A DNA stretch of 64,000 nt from Acidobacteriota bacterium. Its GTDB lineage: Bacteria; Acidobacteriota; Terriglobia; Bryobacterales; Bryobacteraceae. The position numbers and the translations under genes were made by a program. Below, piece by piece: positions 1-8,758 of this stretch (the first letter of the stretch is position 1; each line of letters opens with the position of its first letter). The stretch is from the NCBI GenBank assembly GCA_016185425.1, contig JACPNQ010000019.1:186001-250000 (forward strand). Direction: 5' to 3'. The notes beneath the pieces are model-generated. The model searched no databases. It saw nothing but the letters and a program-made list of their open reading frames with translations, and was not told the DNA's origin.

Positions 1-109
1 CGGGCGACCACGGCACTCCGGGCGTGCCGCTCGCCGCGGCTTTGATTTGCGGCGCGCCGGCCGCGCCAGCAACCGAAAGCGCAAAATCTCTGCGATTCAT
101 GCGAGGCAT
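1..109 (-). CDS. Start of a Tat-exported protein, cut by the window edge
   Basis: The minus strand opens with ATG at 109 (second in-frame ATG at 100) and stays open to the window edge, about 36 codons. The peptide begins MPRMNRRDFALSVAGAAGAP, with a twin-arginine motif (NRRDFAL) and a short hydrophobic stretch ending in small residues. This looks like a Tat export signal of the kind found on many secreted acidobacterial enzymes. The mature part begins around Q-I-K-A-A-A and is lost, so no function can be given. It is divergent from the M20 peptidase, with about 40 bases between the starts. No convincing Shine-Dalgarno sequence is visible, so the choice between the two ATGs is open. Confidence 0.6.
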   Translation of the reverse strand, partial: MPRMNRRDFALSVAGAAGAPQIKAAASGTPGVPWSP

Positions 110-149
110 CGTATCAGATCGGCCGGGCATTGTGCGTTATTCTGCGGGA

Positions 150-1367
150 ATGTTGCTCGCACGGTACTTGTTGTGCTTTTTCGCAGTGATTGGCGTCTGC
201 GCCGCGGACGAAGTCGAACTGCTGGAACGATTGGTGAATATCAACTCCGGTACGTTCAACCCAACCGGTGTGCGTGCTGTGGCGGACATTATGGATGCCG
301 AGTTGAAAGCACTCGGGTTTGCGACGCGGCTGCTGCCGATGGATTCTGTCCAGCGCGGACCACACCTCGTCGCGACTCGCGGAATTCAGCCGGGAGTGAA
401 ACCGATCCTGCTGATCGGACATATGGACACGGTGTTCGAGCCCTCGAGCCCGTTTCAGAAGTTCGAACGGAAAGGCCGAACGGCAGTTGGTCCAGGCACG
501 TCCGACATGAAAGGCGGGCTGGTGGTGATGCTGGCTGCGTTGAAGCAGTTGCCGCGTGAAGGAATTCCGCTCATGGTGTTTTTGACTGGCGACGAGGAAG
601 CGTCCGGTGTGATTGCGGTGTCGCGGAAAGAGTTCATTGAGGCCGGAAAGTCGGCGCGCGCAGCGCTGTGCTTTGAAACCGGGATTCGGTCGGTGTCGCA
701 GGACATGGTGTCGACCGCCCGCCGCGGATTTACAAGTTGGCAGTTGCGCGCTACAGGCAAGGCCGGGCATTCGGGTGGCATTTTCTCCGAGCAGATGGGC
801 TATGGCGCGGTGTACGAGATCAGCCGGATTCTGAACGAGTTTCAGCAAACGCTTCGCGAGCCGAATATGACATTCAACGTTGGGCTCTTGTTAGGCGGCG
901 CCAATGCGAAGGCGGACCCGTCTGGTATTAGCACGGTCCAGGGCAAGGACAACATTATTCCGGGTGATGCTGTGGCACGCGGCGAGATCCGGGCCCTGAC
1001 GCCGGAGCAGGTGGCGAGGGTCAAGGACCGGATGTATGCAATCGCGGCGAAGAACCTGCCGGGCACGAAGGCCGAGTTGACGTTTGAGGACGGGTACCCG
1101 CCGATGGCTCCGACGGAGGGCAATAAGCGGCTGCTGCGGCTATTGAATGAGGAGAGCCGGCAGGCCGGAGTGCCGGAGGTAGGCGAGTTGGACCCGATGC
1201 TACGCGGCGCCGGCGACGTGTCGTTTGTCGCACCGTATGTGGACTCGCTGTCGGGGCTCGGTGCGATTGGGTCCGGAGCGCACGCGCCAGGCGAGTCGGT
1301 GGATTTGGAAAGCATCCCCAGGCAGGCTAGGAGAGCGGCACTCCTGATAAAAAGATTGGGCCTCTAA
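150..1367 (+). CDS. Secreted M20 family metallopeptidase (glutamate carboxypeptidase-like)
   Basis: A 405-residue zinc hydrolase of the M20/M28 clan, most like carboxypeptidase G2-type enzymes, which cleave a C-terminal amino acid from small peptides or folates. Residues 1-19 are a signal peptide (cleavage near VCAAD). Metal-site motifs are in order: H91-x-D93 (GHMDTVF), D119 (GTSDMKGG) and the catalytic/metal pair E149-E150 (GDEEASG), followed by a dimerisation domain and the C-terminal H of GAHAPGES. The frame is open upstream to position 24, but the ATG at 150 is chosen because it starts directly with a signal peptide; the upstream residues look like antisense to the neighbouring Tat gene. 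Substrate unknown. Convergent with the ArsR gene, 4 bases away. Confidence 0.85.
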   Translation: MLLARYLLCFFAVIGVCAADEVELLERLVNINSGTFNPTGVRAVADIMDAELKALGFATRLLPMDSVQRGPHLVATRGIQPGVKPILLIGHMDTVFEPSSPFQKFERKGRTAVGPGTSDMKGGLVVMLAALKQLPREGIPLMVFLTGDEEASGVIAVSRKEFIEAGKSARAALCFETGIRSVSQDMVSTARRGFTSWQLRATGKAGHSGGIFSEQMGYGAVYEISRILNEFQQTLREPNMTFNVGLLLGGANAKADPSGISTVQGKDNIIPGDAVARGEIRALTPEQVARVKDRMYAIAAKNLPGTKAELTFEDGYPPMAPTEGNKRLLRLLNEESRQAGVPEVGELDPMLRGAGDVSFVAPYVDSLSGLGAIGSGAHAPGESVDLESIPRQARRAALLIKRLGL

Positions 1368-1371
1368 CGGG

Positions 1372-1737
1372 TTATCTCTTGCGGCGACGCTTTTTGTCCT
1401 TCCCCTGCACATCGGCCAGATAGACTTCGAGATGGTCGAGACTGTGATTCCAGAAGTGGCGGTAGGTGTCTACCCACTCCGCCACTTCCTTGAGCGGTTC
1501 CGCCTCTAACTGGCAGGGACGCCACTGAGCGTGGCGGGCGCGAGTGATCAGCCCGGCGTTTTCGAGGACCTTGAGGTGCTTGGTGATGGCGGGCGCGCTG
1601 ATTGGAAAGGGTTCGGCGAGCTCCTTCACAGAAGCTTCGCCGAGGGCGAGGCGGGCAAGAATGGCGCGGCGGGTGGGGTCCGCCAGCGCGGAAAAGGTCG
1701 TGCTGAGCGAATCAACCCCCAAGAATAAATAACCCAT
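1372..1737 (-). CDS. ArsR/SmtB family transcriptional regulator
   Basis: A 121-residue winged helix-turn-helix repressor. The opening FSALADPTRRAILARLALGEASV and the recognition-helix region PISAPAITKHLKVLENAGLI are typical of the ArsR branch that normally regulates an SRPBCC/AHSA1-type protein. The metal-binding ELCVCDL signature of true arsenic/zinc sensors is absent, so metal sensing is unlikely. The tail (KDKKRRRKR) is very basic. No SRPBCC partner lies beside it; the next gene in the same direction lies upstream in transcription terms only as a neighbour on the far side of the operator. The ATG at 1737 sits inside a palindrome; an in-frame TTG at 1722, closer to the conserved domain, is an alternative start. 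Confidence 0.85.
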   Translation of the reverse strand: MGYLFLGVDSLSTTFSALADPTRRAILARLALGEASVKELAEPFPISAPAITKHLKVLENAGLITRARHAQWRPCQLEAEPLKEVAEWVDTYRHFWNHSLDHLEVYLADVQGKDKKRRRKR

Positions 1738-1756
1738 AGGTTAATTATCCTATGGG
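1730..1756. promoter_or_regulatory. Likely ArsR operator: two interlocked palindromes
   Basis: TAACC-CATA-GGTTA (1730-1743) is a perfect inverted repeat of the kind bound by ArsR-family repressors. It interlocks with a second one, CCCATAGG (1733-1740), an 8-base AT-rich spacer, and CCTATGGG (1749-1756). The annotated ArsR start codon lies inside the element, so binding would block the regulator's own transcription or initiation. Inference: autoregulation. The neighbouring VWA gene ends at 1772 and reads toward this site. Confidence 0.6.
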
Positions 1757-1771
1757 CGAAGCAAGGCGGTT

Positions 1772-3796
1772 TCAAGGAATGAGCATGATGGGCGTCTGCC
1801 AGAAGGCGGCCTTTTTACGGTGCTCGTCGAGGATCGTCACCTGGCAGGTGTACTCGCCAGGGGTAAGCGAGTCAAGCGCGAGTTGGAATTTTAGCGGCAT
1901 CGTTCGTAAACGGTTCGGAAGGGTTTCGTTTACCTGGATTGGCTCGGATTCGAAGGCCTTGGTTGTGCCGCGGTAGAACGTCACGTAGCCGAATAGCGGC
2001 TGCGCCGCCCCGGTGCCTTGTTGATAGGCCTGGACGTAGACGTACATCTCCTTCTTCTTGCTGAAGACCCTGGTGACAGATGGGATCAGTTTCATTCCGT
2101 CCTGGACCAGTGGGCTTACCAGATGGGCCTGCCCCTTGTCCTTGCCCGCATTGAAAAGCGCCTCGCGCATGTCGATGCGCTGGCTGCTCAACACGACGGA
2201 GCTGATGGGGATGCGCTTCTCCTCTTTGTTCAGGTTGGGGATGATGAAACCCGTTTCGAAGGTGCCCATGCGGCCGCTTTCGGCATCGCGAGCCAGGAAC
2301 TTCAGCTTGTATTTGCCGGGAAGCAGCGTGAAGCCGGAGTCGTATTCGATCGGGCGGCTGATGCCTGTGAGCTTGATGTCGACTTTGTCTCGCACGTTTG
2401 AGACCGTTGTGCCGTACTCGTCCTTCACTTCGCCGATAAAGTCGATGCGAGTGGTGCGCGAGAGCTCGCTGGCGGGAATTTTTACGGCAAGCGGAACGAA
2501 GTACTCGGCGCGGTTGAGTTGGAAAAAGTCGAGCTCGAGGGCGATGGTGAGTTGCGTCACCGGATCGGGAAGCATAAGCGCGTCCTCGAGCTGGCGCTCT
2601 TTGTCGGCGCCGCTGTACTTGCTGAACTCCTTGCCTGCATAGTATCCCTGGCGATAATCGAGCGTCGCATTCATCCCATTGTTCAGCGTGATCTTGATCT
2701 TGCGGAACTTGCCGTCGAGGTTGGCGTTCGTGGTGTAGTAACCGAGGATGTAGTAGCTCGAAGTGGAACGCTGGGCTTGGATGATGCCTTGCGCGAGATC
2801 GTTGGAGTCGAGGAGAGCTTTGCCGCCGGTATCGGCGGCCAAGGTCCAAAGCGTGTCTTGCGACCGCTGCAGATTGCCGGTGACACTCGCGGCAGCGGTT
2901 CCGGTGTACATGCTGAGTCCGCCAATCGATCCGCGCGTGGCGTCGCCCAACGGGGCTTGCGCCACAAGTCCGCGGGCGTCGACCGGCCAAAAGGAGACGC
3001 CCGAGCGGATGGCCGCGTTGATGGTGGCATGAAGCTGGGCTTGATTGTTGGTGCCGTTCAAGCGAAGGCCGCTGGCGAAGTAGACGAGCGATTTCTTTTC
3101 CTGCAGCCGGCCAAGCATGACCGCGGCGGTTTGCAGAGCGGCGAGCTGGCGGTCGGTGAAGAAGATGTTGAACTCGCTGTCGTTTTGTCCGAAGGCGGCG
3201 CCAGTGTCAGAGGGCTCCGTCGGGGCGTTTTCGTCCTCGCCGACGATCATGGTCTCGAGGATACTGAGGACGCGATTCCGGTCGGCTGTGAAGTCCTGAA
3301 GGACCTGTACGGATCCGCTCGTGAAGGCCATGACGGCGAGCAGATCGGCCGAGGTCATTTGCGATTTGACGAACGATTTGGCGGCATTGAGGGCGCGGAG
3401 CTGATCGCCCTGCGGCATGGCGGTGAGATCGAAGTAGAGAGCGAGGAGGCGGCGGTCGCGGTAGCGGATGTCGCCCGGCGCTTCCGGAGCGATTTGTGTT
3501 CGAGTAAGCCGCGGGAGTAGCTCGATGTGTTCGTTGACCGGTGCTGGCGCACCTGCGATGTCGAGTTTCTGAAATTCGAAGAATTTGATGGTTTGGATCT
3601 GGCCATCCTCGGTGATGGTGAAGTCCCTCGCGGTGAGTCCGGTGACCGGGTTGCCATCTTTGTCTTTGACGGTGACCGTTTCGATGACGAGCTGGGTGCC
3701 TGTCTGGAAGGTTGGCGCGCCGCCGGGCTGCGAGTTTTGGCCGACTTGTTGCGCGATGAGCGCAGTGGCGAGGAGGAAAGCAATGGCAATGCGCAT
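1772..3796 (-). CDS. VWFA-related secreted protein, acidobacterial TIGR03436 type
   Basis: A 674-residue exported protein. Signal peptide 1-15 (MRIAIAFLLATALIAQ). A short beta-rich segment follows with the family hallmark V-x-D-K-D-G-N-P-V-x-G-L-x-x-x-D-F-x-I-x-E-D-G (about 42-66), then a von Willebrand A-like domain at about 115-330 (LLALYFDLTAMP). The metal-site sequence D-L-T-A-M departs from the usual DxSxS, so MIDAS metal binding is doubtful. The C-terminal half is beta-rich. These proteins are abundant in Acidobacteria and of unknown function; adhesion or protein-protein contact at the cell surface is an inference. It is the last gene of the BlaI-M56-Oar operon; its start is 3 bases from the stop of the barrel gene. 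Confidence 0.85.
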   Translation of the reverse strand: MRIAIAFLLATALIAQQVGQNSQPGGAPTFQTGTQLVIETVTVKDKDGNPVTGLTARDFTITEDGQIQTIKFFEFQKLDIAGAPAPVNEHIELLPRLTRTQIAPEAPGDIRYRDRRLLALYFDLTAMPQGDQLRALNAAKSFVKSQMTSADLLAVMAFTSGSVQVLQDFTADRNRVLSILETMIVGEDENAPTEPSDTGAAFGQNDSEFNIFFTDRQLAALQTAAVMLGRLQEKKSLVYFASGLRLNGTNNQAQLHATINAAIRSGVSFWPVDARGLVAQAPLGDATRGSIGGLSMYTGTAAASVTGNLQRSQDTLWTLAADTGGKALLDSNDLAQGIIQAQRSTSSYYILGYYTTNANLDGKFRKIKITLNNGMNATLDYRQGYYAGKEFSKYSGADKERQLEDALMLPDPVTQLTIALELDFFQLNRAEYFVPLAVKIPASELSRTTRIDFIGEVKDEYGTTVSNVRDKVDIKLTGISRPIEYDSGFTLLPGKYKLKFLARDAESGRMGTFETGFIIPNLNKEEKRIPISSVVLSSQRIDMREALFNAGKDKGQAHLVSPLVQDGMKLIPSVTRVFSKKKEMYVYVQAYQQGTGAAQPLFGYVTFYRGTTKAFESEPIQVNETLPNRLRTMPLKFQLALDSLTPGEYTCQVTILDEHRKKAAFWQTPIMLIP

Positions 3797-3799
3797 GGT

Positions 3800-6724
3800 T
3801 TAGAACCTCGTCCTTAGCGTGAGCTGCACGGTGCGCATTGGGCTGGCCGTTGTAGGTAGGCCGAATTGGGCATTGCCCACAATCGTGTTCCAACTTGGGA
3901 AACGAACGCTGTTTAGCGCATTGCTTGCGTCGAGGCGCATATCGACGCTGAAACGTTCGGTGCCGCGGAAGGTGCGGCCGATCGAGGAGTTCAAAGAAAA
4001 CTGCGACGGACCGCTGATGGAGTTGCGGCCGGCGTTGCCCCAGCGGCCAGGAGCGGGAATGGCGGCGGCGGCCGGATTCAGGAAGAAACCGGGCGGCGCG
4101 GCATAAAGATCGGCGCCGGTGAAGTCGGGCCGCAGATTGCCGGTGAATCCCGTGCCTTGCACGGCGGCCAGATAGACGGGATTGAGCGGCAGGCCGCTGC
4201 CCGCGTTGATCTGCGACGTGATCGTCCACTCCTTGAGCGCTTTGGCCTTCCATCCCGTAGCGAGGGCTCCACCGCGTAAGCCCATTCCCGTTGTGTATTG
4301 TGCCATCGCGGTCATCAGGTGGCGCTGATCGAAGTTTGAGCGGCCGCGTTCCGCGCTTAGGTCGAGCCAGTTCTGCGCGATCATCGGCCCTCCCTGATTT
4401 TTACCGCCGAGAGCGGCGTTATCGAGCGACTTGGCGAATGTGTAGCTCATCTGCGCGGAGAGGCCACTGCGGAGGCGGCGGCGGAGTTGGATGTTGCCGG
4501 CGTGACGGATCGAGTTGCCGTTCGAGACCAGATAGGTATAGCCGGAGGGAGAGATAGCGCCGGCCGGGAACGTGTTCGGGAGGAACTGTTGCTGCGCGCG
4601 AGTGCCCTTGCCGCCGTTGTAAGCGGCTGTGATTTGCAGTGCCGCCGGCAGGTCGCGCTGGATGGAGAGCTGCCAGTTTTGCGAGTAGCCGACGCGGAAG
4701 TGGGGATCGACGGCGAAGGTGGTGGCGGAGGTGGCCGCGGCGTTGTTGGGAAACGCGTTGGCGAGGCTGAGGGGAGTTGACGGCGAGTTAGACAGACGGA
4801 GGCTCTTTGAGAGCGGCGCCTGCTGGGCCATCTGCGTGGCAATTGGTTGATAGACGGACGTGTCGTAGTAGATTCCGTAACCACCGCGGACGATCATTGA
4901 TGACGCCGGGAACGGCCGCCACGAGAAGCCGGCGCGCGGCGCGAAGTTGTTACGGTCGGGTTCGAGTTCGCCTCCGATGACAGGGCGAGCCGCGCTATCC
5001 AGGTTCACGAGGCGGCCATACTTTTCGTGTGCGGGCGACCAGTATTCCCAGCGGAGGCCGTAGTTGAGAGTGAGGCCGGGATTGACGCGCCAGTCGTCGT
5101 TGATGAAGCTTTCGGTGATCGTGGCGCGCAGGTACTTGTCGGCATTGCCGAAGGCGATGGCGCTGGTATCGGGAATGCCGAGGAGGAAGCCGGCCGTATC
5201 GTTGCCGGCAGCGGCGCCGGTGAAGACGAGAGAGCCGCGGGCATCCTGCTGCGCGAGGAGGTTGAACTGCTGGCGGCGATGGACGCCGCCGAAGGTGACA
5301 TTGTGGCCGGCGCGGTTGAAGAACGCATCGGCCGAGTAGGCCATGGTCTGGTTACGCGTGAAGGATGCCTGCGCGTCCGACAGCGGAGAGATACCGCTTG
5401 CGAATGAGAGTGACGGCGGTCCCCAATTGACGGGGTCTTGATTATTACCTCCGATGCCGGCTTCGCCCGAGACATTGCGGCGATTCGCAAAAAAAGGCGT
5501 CAAGCGATCATTCTGGCGGCTGTATTGCAGGCCGAGGTTGACGAAGAAGCGCGGGTGGATGCTGCGGCGGTAGTTGAAGCCGGTGTTGATTCCCATGGTT
5601 CGGCCGGTGTCGAGAAAGCCGTAGAGATTGGGATTCGAGGTGCGTGTGGACTCCCAGTTGAAGTTGCCGGAGAAGTAGTTCTTGCGCTTCTGCTTATTGA
5701 CGCGGGTCTGGAGATCATCCTGGTGCATGCCGCTAACGATGGGGGTCTGGAAGTTATAACGCGAGCTGCCGGTAAAGTTGGGCGACGGGAAGAGGGCAAG
5801 GAGAGAGCGCGCTTGCGCGCTGATGCGCGATTGGGGGATGAGGGCGTTCGCGAAGGGCAAGCCATTGGTCGGATCGATTGGCGCACGAAGGGCGTTGGAG
5901 AAGTCACCGGTACGTTCAGCGGCGGTCGGAACGAGGCCGGACTGCGTGGAAGCATTGGTGTTGCGGGTCCACTGGTAGTTGACCGTGAGCATCGGGCCAT
6001 TGCGGGGGAGCAACCTCGGAATCTTGATTGGCCCGCCGAAGGAGAAGAGTCCCTGGGCGCGGCTGTAGCCGGGCTTAGGAGTGTCCTGGCCGGTGACCGA
6101 GTAGGAACGGGCATCGAAAGCGGAGTTATTCAGGATGAGGCCGAGGCTGGTGTTGTACATGGAGCGCTGGCCGCGGCGGTAGTTTCCGAAAGCGGGGAGT
6201 TGGGCGAAGGGTGTCAGTGCACCATTGTTGACGCTGCCGTTTATGAGGAGACCATCGGCGGCGCGTTGAGCAAGCTCGGGGTCAACTTGCTGCGGAGCGG
6301 CTGGGGCAGCGGGAGCGGACTCTTTCGCGGCGACTTCGGCTTTTTGGAACGCCGACTTTGTATTGGTAGCGGCCGGCTGCGGTTTCTTTGGATTTTGCAC
6401 CGGAACAGATGGGGCCGCGGTAACAACCTCCTTCTTCTCCTGCGGCGCCATTTCGAGCTCCCATTTGGCGGGTTCGGCGTTGGATGTGAATTGTCGCTCT
6501 TGGGTCTTGAAGAGTTGCATGTCGACCTTGATGGTCCAGGGGCCATCCGGGAGATCGAGGGAATAGGCGCCGGCAGCGTCAGTGATCGTGCCAGCGGTTG
6601 TGCCCGCCTTGGTTGCGGTGACGCTGGCCCCCGGCACCGGCAGACTGCCGAAGAGGACGATGCCTTTGTACTCTGCGGCCGGCAGGGCGAGGAGCACCGC
6701 CAGGAATATAGCCAAAAAACGCAT
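3800..6724 (-). CDS. Oar-like outer-membrane beta-barrel with carboxypeptidase-like regulatory domain
   Basis: A 974-residue outer-membrane protein. Signal peptide 1-16; carboxypeptidase regulatory-like beta-sandwich at about 18-95 (YKGIVLFGSLPVPGASVTAT); then a Pro/Ala/Lys-rich linker (about 95-150); then a large barrel ending TVQLTLRTRF, with the aromatic C-terminus expected for BAM insertion. Barrel motifs typical of Oar proteins are present (FSFGGPIKIPR, NNFAPRAGFSWRPF, GGYGIYYDTS, FDQRHLMTAMAQY). Unusually, the plug region between the linker and the barrel lacks the usual LPLNGRN and LDG-type motifs. It is adjacent to the M56 gene (3 bases) and the VWA gene (3 bases), all on one strand. 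Substrate unknown. Confidence 0.85.
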   Translation of the reverse strand: MRFLAIFLAVLLALPAAEYKGIVLFGSLPVPGASVTATKAGTTAGTITDAAGAYSLDLPDGPWTIKVDMQLFKTQERQFTSNAEPAKWELEMAPQEKKEVVTAAPSVPVQNPKKPQPAATNTKSAFQKAEVAAKESAPAAPAAPQQVDPELAQRAADGLLINGSVNNGALTPFAQLPAFGNYRRGQRSMYNTSLGLILNNSAFDARSYSVTGQDTPKPGYSRAQGLFSFGGPIKIPRLLPRNGPMLTVNYQWTRNTNASTQSGLVPTAAERTGDFSNALRAPIDPTNGLPFANALIPQSRISAQARSLLALFPSPNFTGSSRYNFQTPIVSGMHQDDLQTRVNKQKRKNYFSGNFNWESTRTSNPNLYGFLDTGRTMGINTGFNYRRSIHPRFFVNLGLQYSRQNDRLTPFFANRRNVSGEAGIGGNNQDPVNWGPPSLSFASGISPLSDAQASFTRNQTMAYSADAFFNRAGHNVTFGGVHRRQQFNLLAQQDARGSLVFTGAAAGNDTAGFLLGIPDTSAIAFGNADKYLRATITESFINDDWRVNPGLTLNYGLRWEYWSPAHEKYGRLVNLDSAARPVIGGELEPDRNNFAPRAGFSWRPFPASSMIVRGGYGIYYDTSVYQPIATQMAQQAPLSKSLRLSNSPSTPLSLANAFPNNAAATSATTFAVDPHFRVGYSQNWQLSIQRDLPAALQITAAYNGGKGTRAQQQFLPNTFPAGAISPSGYTYLVSNGNSIRHAGNIQLRRRLRSGLSAQMSYTFAKSLDNAALGGKNQGGPMIAQNWLDLSAERGRSNFDQRHLMTAMAQYTTGMGLRGGALATGWKAKALKEWTITSQINAGSGLPLNPVYLAAVQGTGFTGNLRPDFTGADLYAAPPGFFLNPAAAAIPAPGRWGNAGRNSISGPSQFSLNSSIGRTFRGTERFSVDMRLDASNALNSVRFPSWNTIVGNAQFGLPTTASPMRTVQLTLRTRF

Positions 6725-6727
6725 TCG

Positions 6728-8362
6728 TCAGTTCTCCGTTGGCTTTTCTATGCTTTCAATTACGATGACTTCGACCGGACCTTTTTTCGACTCAAGACGA
6801 AGCCCGAGCTGATCCTGAATGGCGGTGTAGATGGACGGGCCATCGGCGTCCGGGGCGTTGTCCGGCGACCATTTCATAGCGAAATCGAACTCGCCGGCGA
6901 TGCCGGTCTGGTCTACGACGGTTTGCCCCACGAGGTGGGAGAGCGACTGGGCAAACCTGGAAAGCGGGGCACGCTGGGCAGTGAGGCTGCCACGGTTCAT
7001 GCGGATATTCGGCGGACGCTTATCGTCTTGAGGAAGAGGCTTCATCTTGAGCCCACCTTTTGCGACCGTGAGCGCCAGCAGCGGCATTTCGCGGGTCTCG
7101 CGCCTGACGACGAGTTTGAAGCGATCCTCCAGCAAGGCGCGGGTTCGCTGCTGCAGTCGCTGCTCGTTGGCATTGCGGTCGGCGTCGCTCATACTGGCGA
7201 AATCGGAAGGGCCGTCGGCTTTGTCCATGCGGGCAATGATGTCGTACCTGCTGGATTCGAGCCAGGACGGGCCGCCCATTACCTGTGAGCTGCGCACGCC
7301 GTAGGCGATTTCGATCATATTGCGCACGGGGACGTTAGAGACGTTAAGTCCGCCGCCGGGAACGATGTTGAAACGGGAGTTCTGCTGGCCTGGCTCCGAC
7401 GGGCGAATGGAGGCGGTGTCGAAACTCAGTTGGCCTTGGGCCTGGACGATGCCGACAGTGAAAGGGACTGAGATAGCGACGGCCACGGCACAGGCGAGCA
7501 TCACCTTCCGCGTGGCGGTCAGGCGGCTGCCGGCGCGTCGCGTCATGATTTCCCGCACCCGCTGCTTCAGGTCGGCGCCGGTCACGCCGGGGGCGCACGG
7601 CAGAGGCGACTGCAAATAAAAGCGGCAGACATTGAGGATGCCCGCTGCGTACGCCTCGGGCCGGTTGCCCCGGTGGACGACTTCTTCGTCGCACGCGCGT
7701 TCGCGCTCCTCGTTTAGGCGAACGGCGATATACCAGAGCGCGGGGTGGAACCAGAAGATGGCTTGAACCACCATGTGGGCAAGACCGAGGAGGTTATCGC
7801 GGCGCTCGATGTGACACATTTCGTGGGCGACAATGGCGTCGAGTTGCTCCGGAGTGAGAGTAGATTCAATTCCCCGCGGGAGGAGGAGGACCGGGCGCCA
7901 GATGCCAAAGACACCCGGTTCGAGCATGGCGGGAGTGGAAAGAATCGGGACGGAGGCGGCGATGTCCAGCGGTGTGGCGGCGCGGCGAGCGGCGTCTAGC
8001 AGCAGCCAGCGGCGGCACCAAATGAGGATGATCGCGCAGAAGCCTGCTATCCAAATTCCACCGAGGACGTAGGCGAGCCATGGTGTGGAGGGAGAAGCGT
8101 CCGTCAGAGGCAGCAGAACATCACTCACTTGCGTAATGGCCGCTGCGACCGGACGCTCTGTGGTGATGCGGGTTGCGGGCTGATAGGCCAGCTTAGCGCC
8201 GGCGCCCATGAGCAGCGATATCGGGAGCAGGAATTTGAACGACGCGGCCGACCAGAGCCAGTAGCGGGCTTGGGCGCGGTTCGCGCGGAAGGCAAGCGCA
8301 AGGAGGGCAACGGCGCCGGTGAAGAGGGTCGACTGCCAGAGGTGATTGATCAGCGGGCTCAT
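6728..8362 (-). CDS. BlaR1/MecR1-like M56 peptidase fused to a TIGR03435 domain
   Basis: A 544-residue membrane protein. The N-terminal part has hydrophobic helices at about 12-26, 42-58 and 97-117 around an M56 metallopeptidase domain with the zinc motif HEMCH at 180-184 (VAHEMCHIERRDN) and a downstream E-R-A-C-D-E segment for the third ligand. A further helix at about 283-305 leads to an extracytoplasmic C-terminal domain. In BlaR1 this would be a penicillin-binding sensor; here it is instead a TIGR03435 domain (FDTASIRPSEP, RYDIIARMD, VVDQTGIAGEFDFAMKW) ending in KPTEN. Known of the family: M56 peptidases relay a signal by inactivating BlaI. Inferred: the TIGR03435 domain is the sensor. 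The start ATG overlaps the blaI stop by 4 bases. Confidence 0.9.
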   Translation of the reverse strand: MSPLINHLWQSTLFTGAVALLALAFRANRAQARYWLWSAASFKFLLPISLLMGAGAKLAYQPATRITTERPVAAAITQVSDVLLPLTDASPSTPWLAYVLGGIWIAGFCAIILIWCRRWLLLDAARRAATPLDIAASVPILSTPAMLEPGVFGIWRPVLLLPRGIESTLTPEQLDAIVAHEMCHIERRDNLLGLAHMVVQAIFWFHPALWYIAVRLNEERERACDEEVVHRGNRPEAYAAGILNVCRFYLQSPLPCAPGVTGADLKQRVREIMTRRAGSRLTATRKVMLACAVAVAISVPFTVGIVQAQGQLSFDTASIRPSEPGQQNSRFNIVPGGGLNVSNVPVRNMIEIAYGVRSSQVMGGPSWLESSRYDIIARMDKADGPSDFASMSDADRNANEQRLQQRTRALLEDRFKLVVRRETREMPLLALTVAKGGLKMKPLPQDDKRPPNIRMNRGSLTAQRAPLSRFAQSLSHLVGQTVVDQTGIAGEFDFAMKWSPDNAPDADGPSIYTAIQDQLGLRLESKKGPVEVIVIESIEKPTEN

Positions 8363-8745
8363 TGCGATTTTCCCTTCTGCTTGTACTCTTCAAGCAGCTT
8401 TTCGGTTTCGCGCACGTCGGCCATGGTCAGCTTACCGGTTTCGACAAGATGAGCCATGACGGGTTGGGTGCGGCCGCCGAAGAGGCTGAGGAGATCGTCG
8501 ATGAGGCGGCTCTGGGCGTCGCCGCGGGAGAGGATGGGCGCAAAGATGTGGGCGTTACCTATCTTTTTGGTGCGTGTTACCGCGCCCTTTTCTTCCAGGC
8601 GGTAGACGATGGTCTGGACCGTCGTATAGGCAGGACGGTCCTTTTCCGGAAAGGCTTCCTGGATCTCGCGAATAGAGGAGGAGCCGAGGGTCCAGAGCGC
8701 CTCCATGATTTGCAGTTCCAGGCGTGTAAGCTTTTGTTGTGCCAA
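8359..8745 (-). CDS. blaI: BlaI/MecI/CopY family repressor
   Basis: A 128-residue winged helix repressor (LTRLELQIMEALWTLGSSSI; AYTTVQTIVYRLEEKGAVTRTK), the cytoplasmic partner of M56 peptidases. The dimerisation helix region lies at about 75-128. The start is TTG at 8745, supported by a strong Shine-Dalgarno sequence AGGAGG (8751-8756) 5 bases upstream; no ATG is available nearby. It is the first gene of a co-directional operon with the M56-TIGR03435, Oar-like and VWA genes. The BlaI-type palindrome 14-38 bases upstream of the start indicates autoregulation. The symbol is by family; a role in beta-lactam resistance is not implied, since no beta-lactamase is present. Confidence 0.9.
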   Translation of the reverse strand: MAQQKLTRLELQIMEALWTLGSSSIREIQEAFPEKDRPAYTTVQTIVYRLEEKGAVTRTKKIGNAHIFAPILSRGDAQSRLIDDLLSLFGGRTQPVMAHLVETGKLTMADVRETEKLLEEYKQKGKSQ

Positions 8746-8758
8746 CGAATCCTCCTAA

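Noticed and set aside
5438..7288. 616-codon open frame on the plus strand
   Set aside because: Lies antisense across the Oar-like and M56 genes; its peptide is low-complexity Gly/Ala/Glu/Val-rich with no domain, as expected for antisense of GC-rich coding DNA.
8359..8745. Beta-lactam resistance locus
   Set aside because: BlaI and an M56 peptidase are present, but there is no beta-lactamase or penicillin-binding domain; the sensor is TIGR03435.
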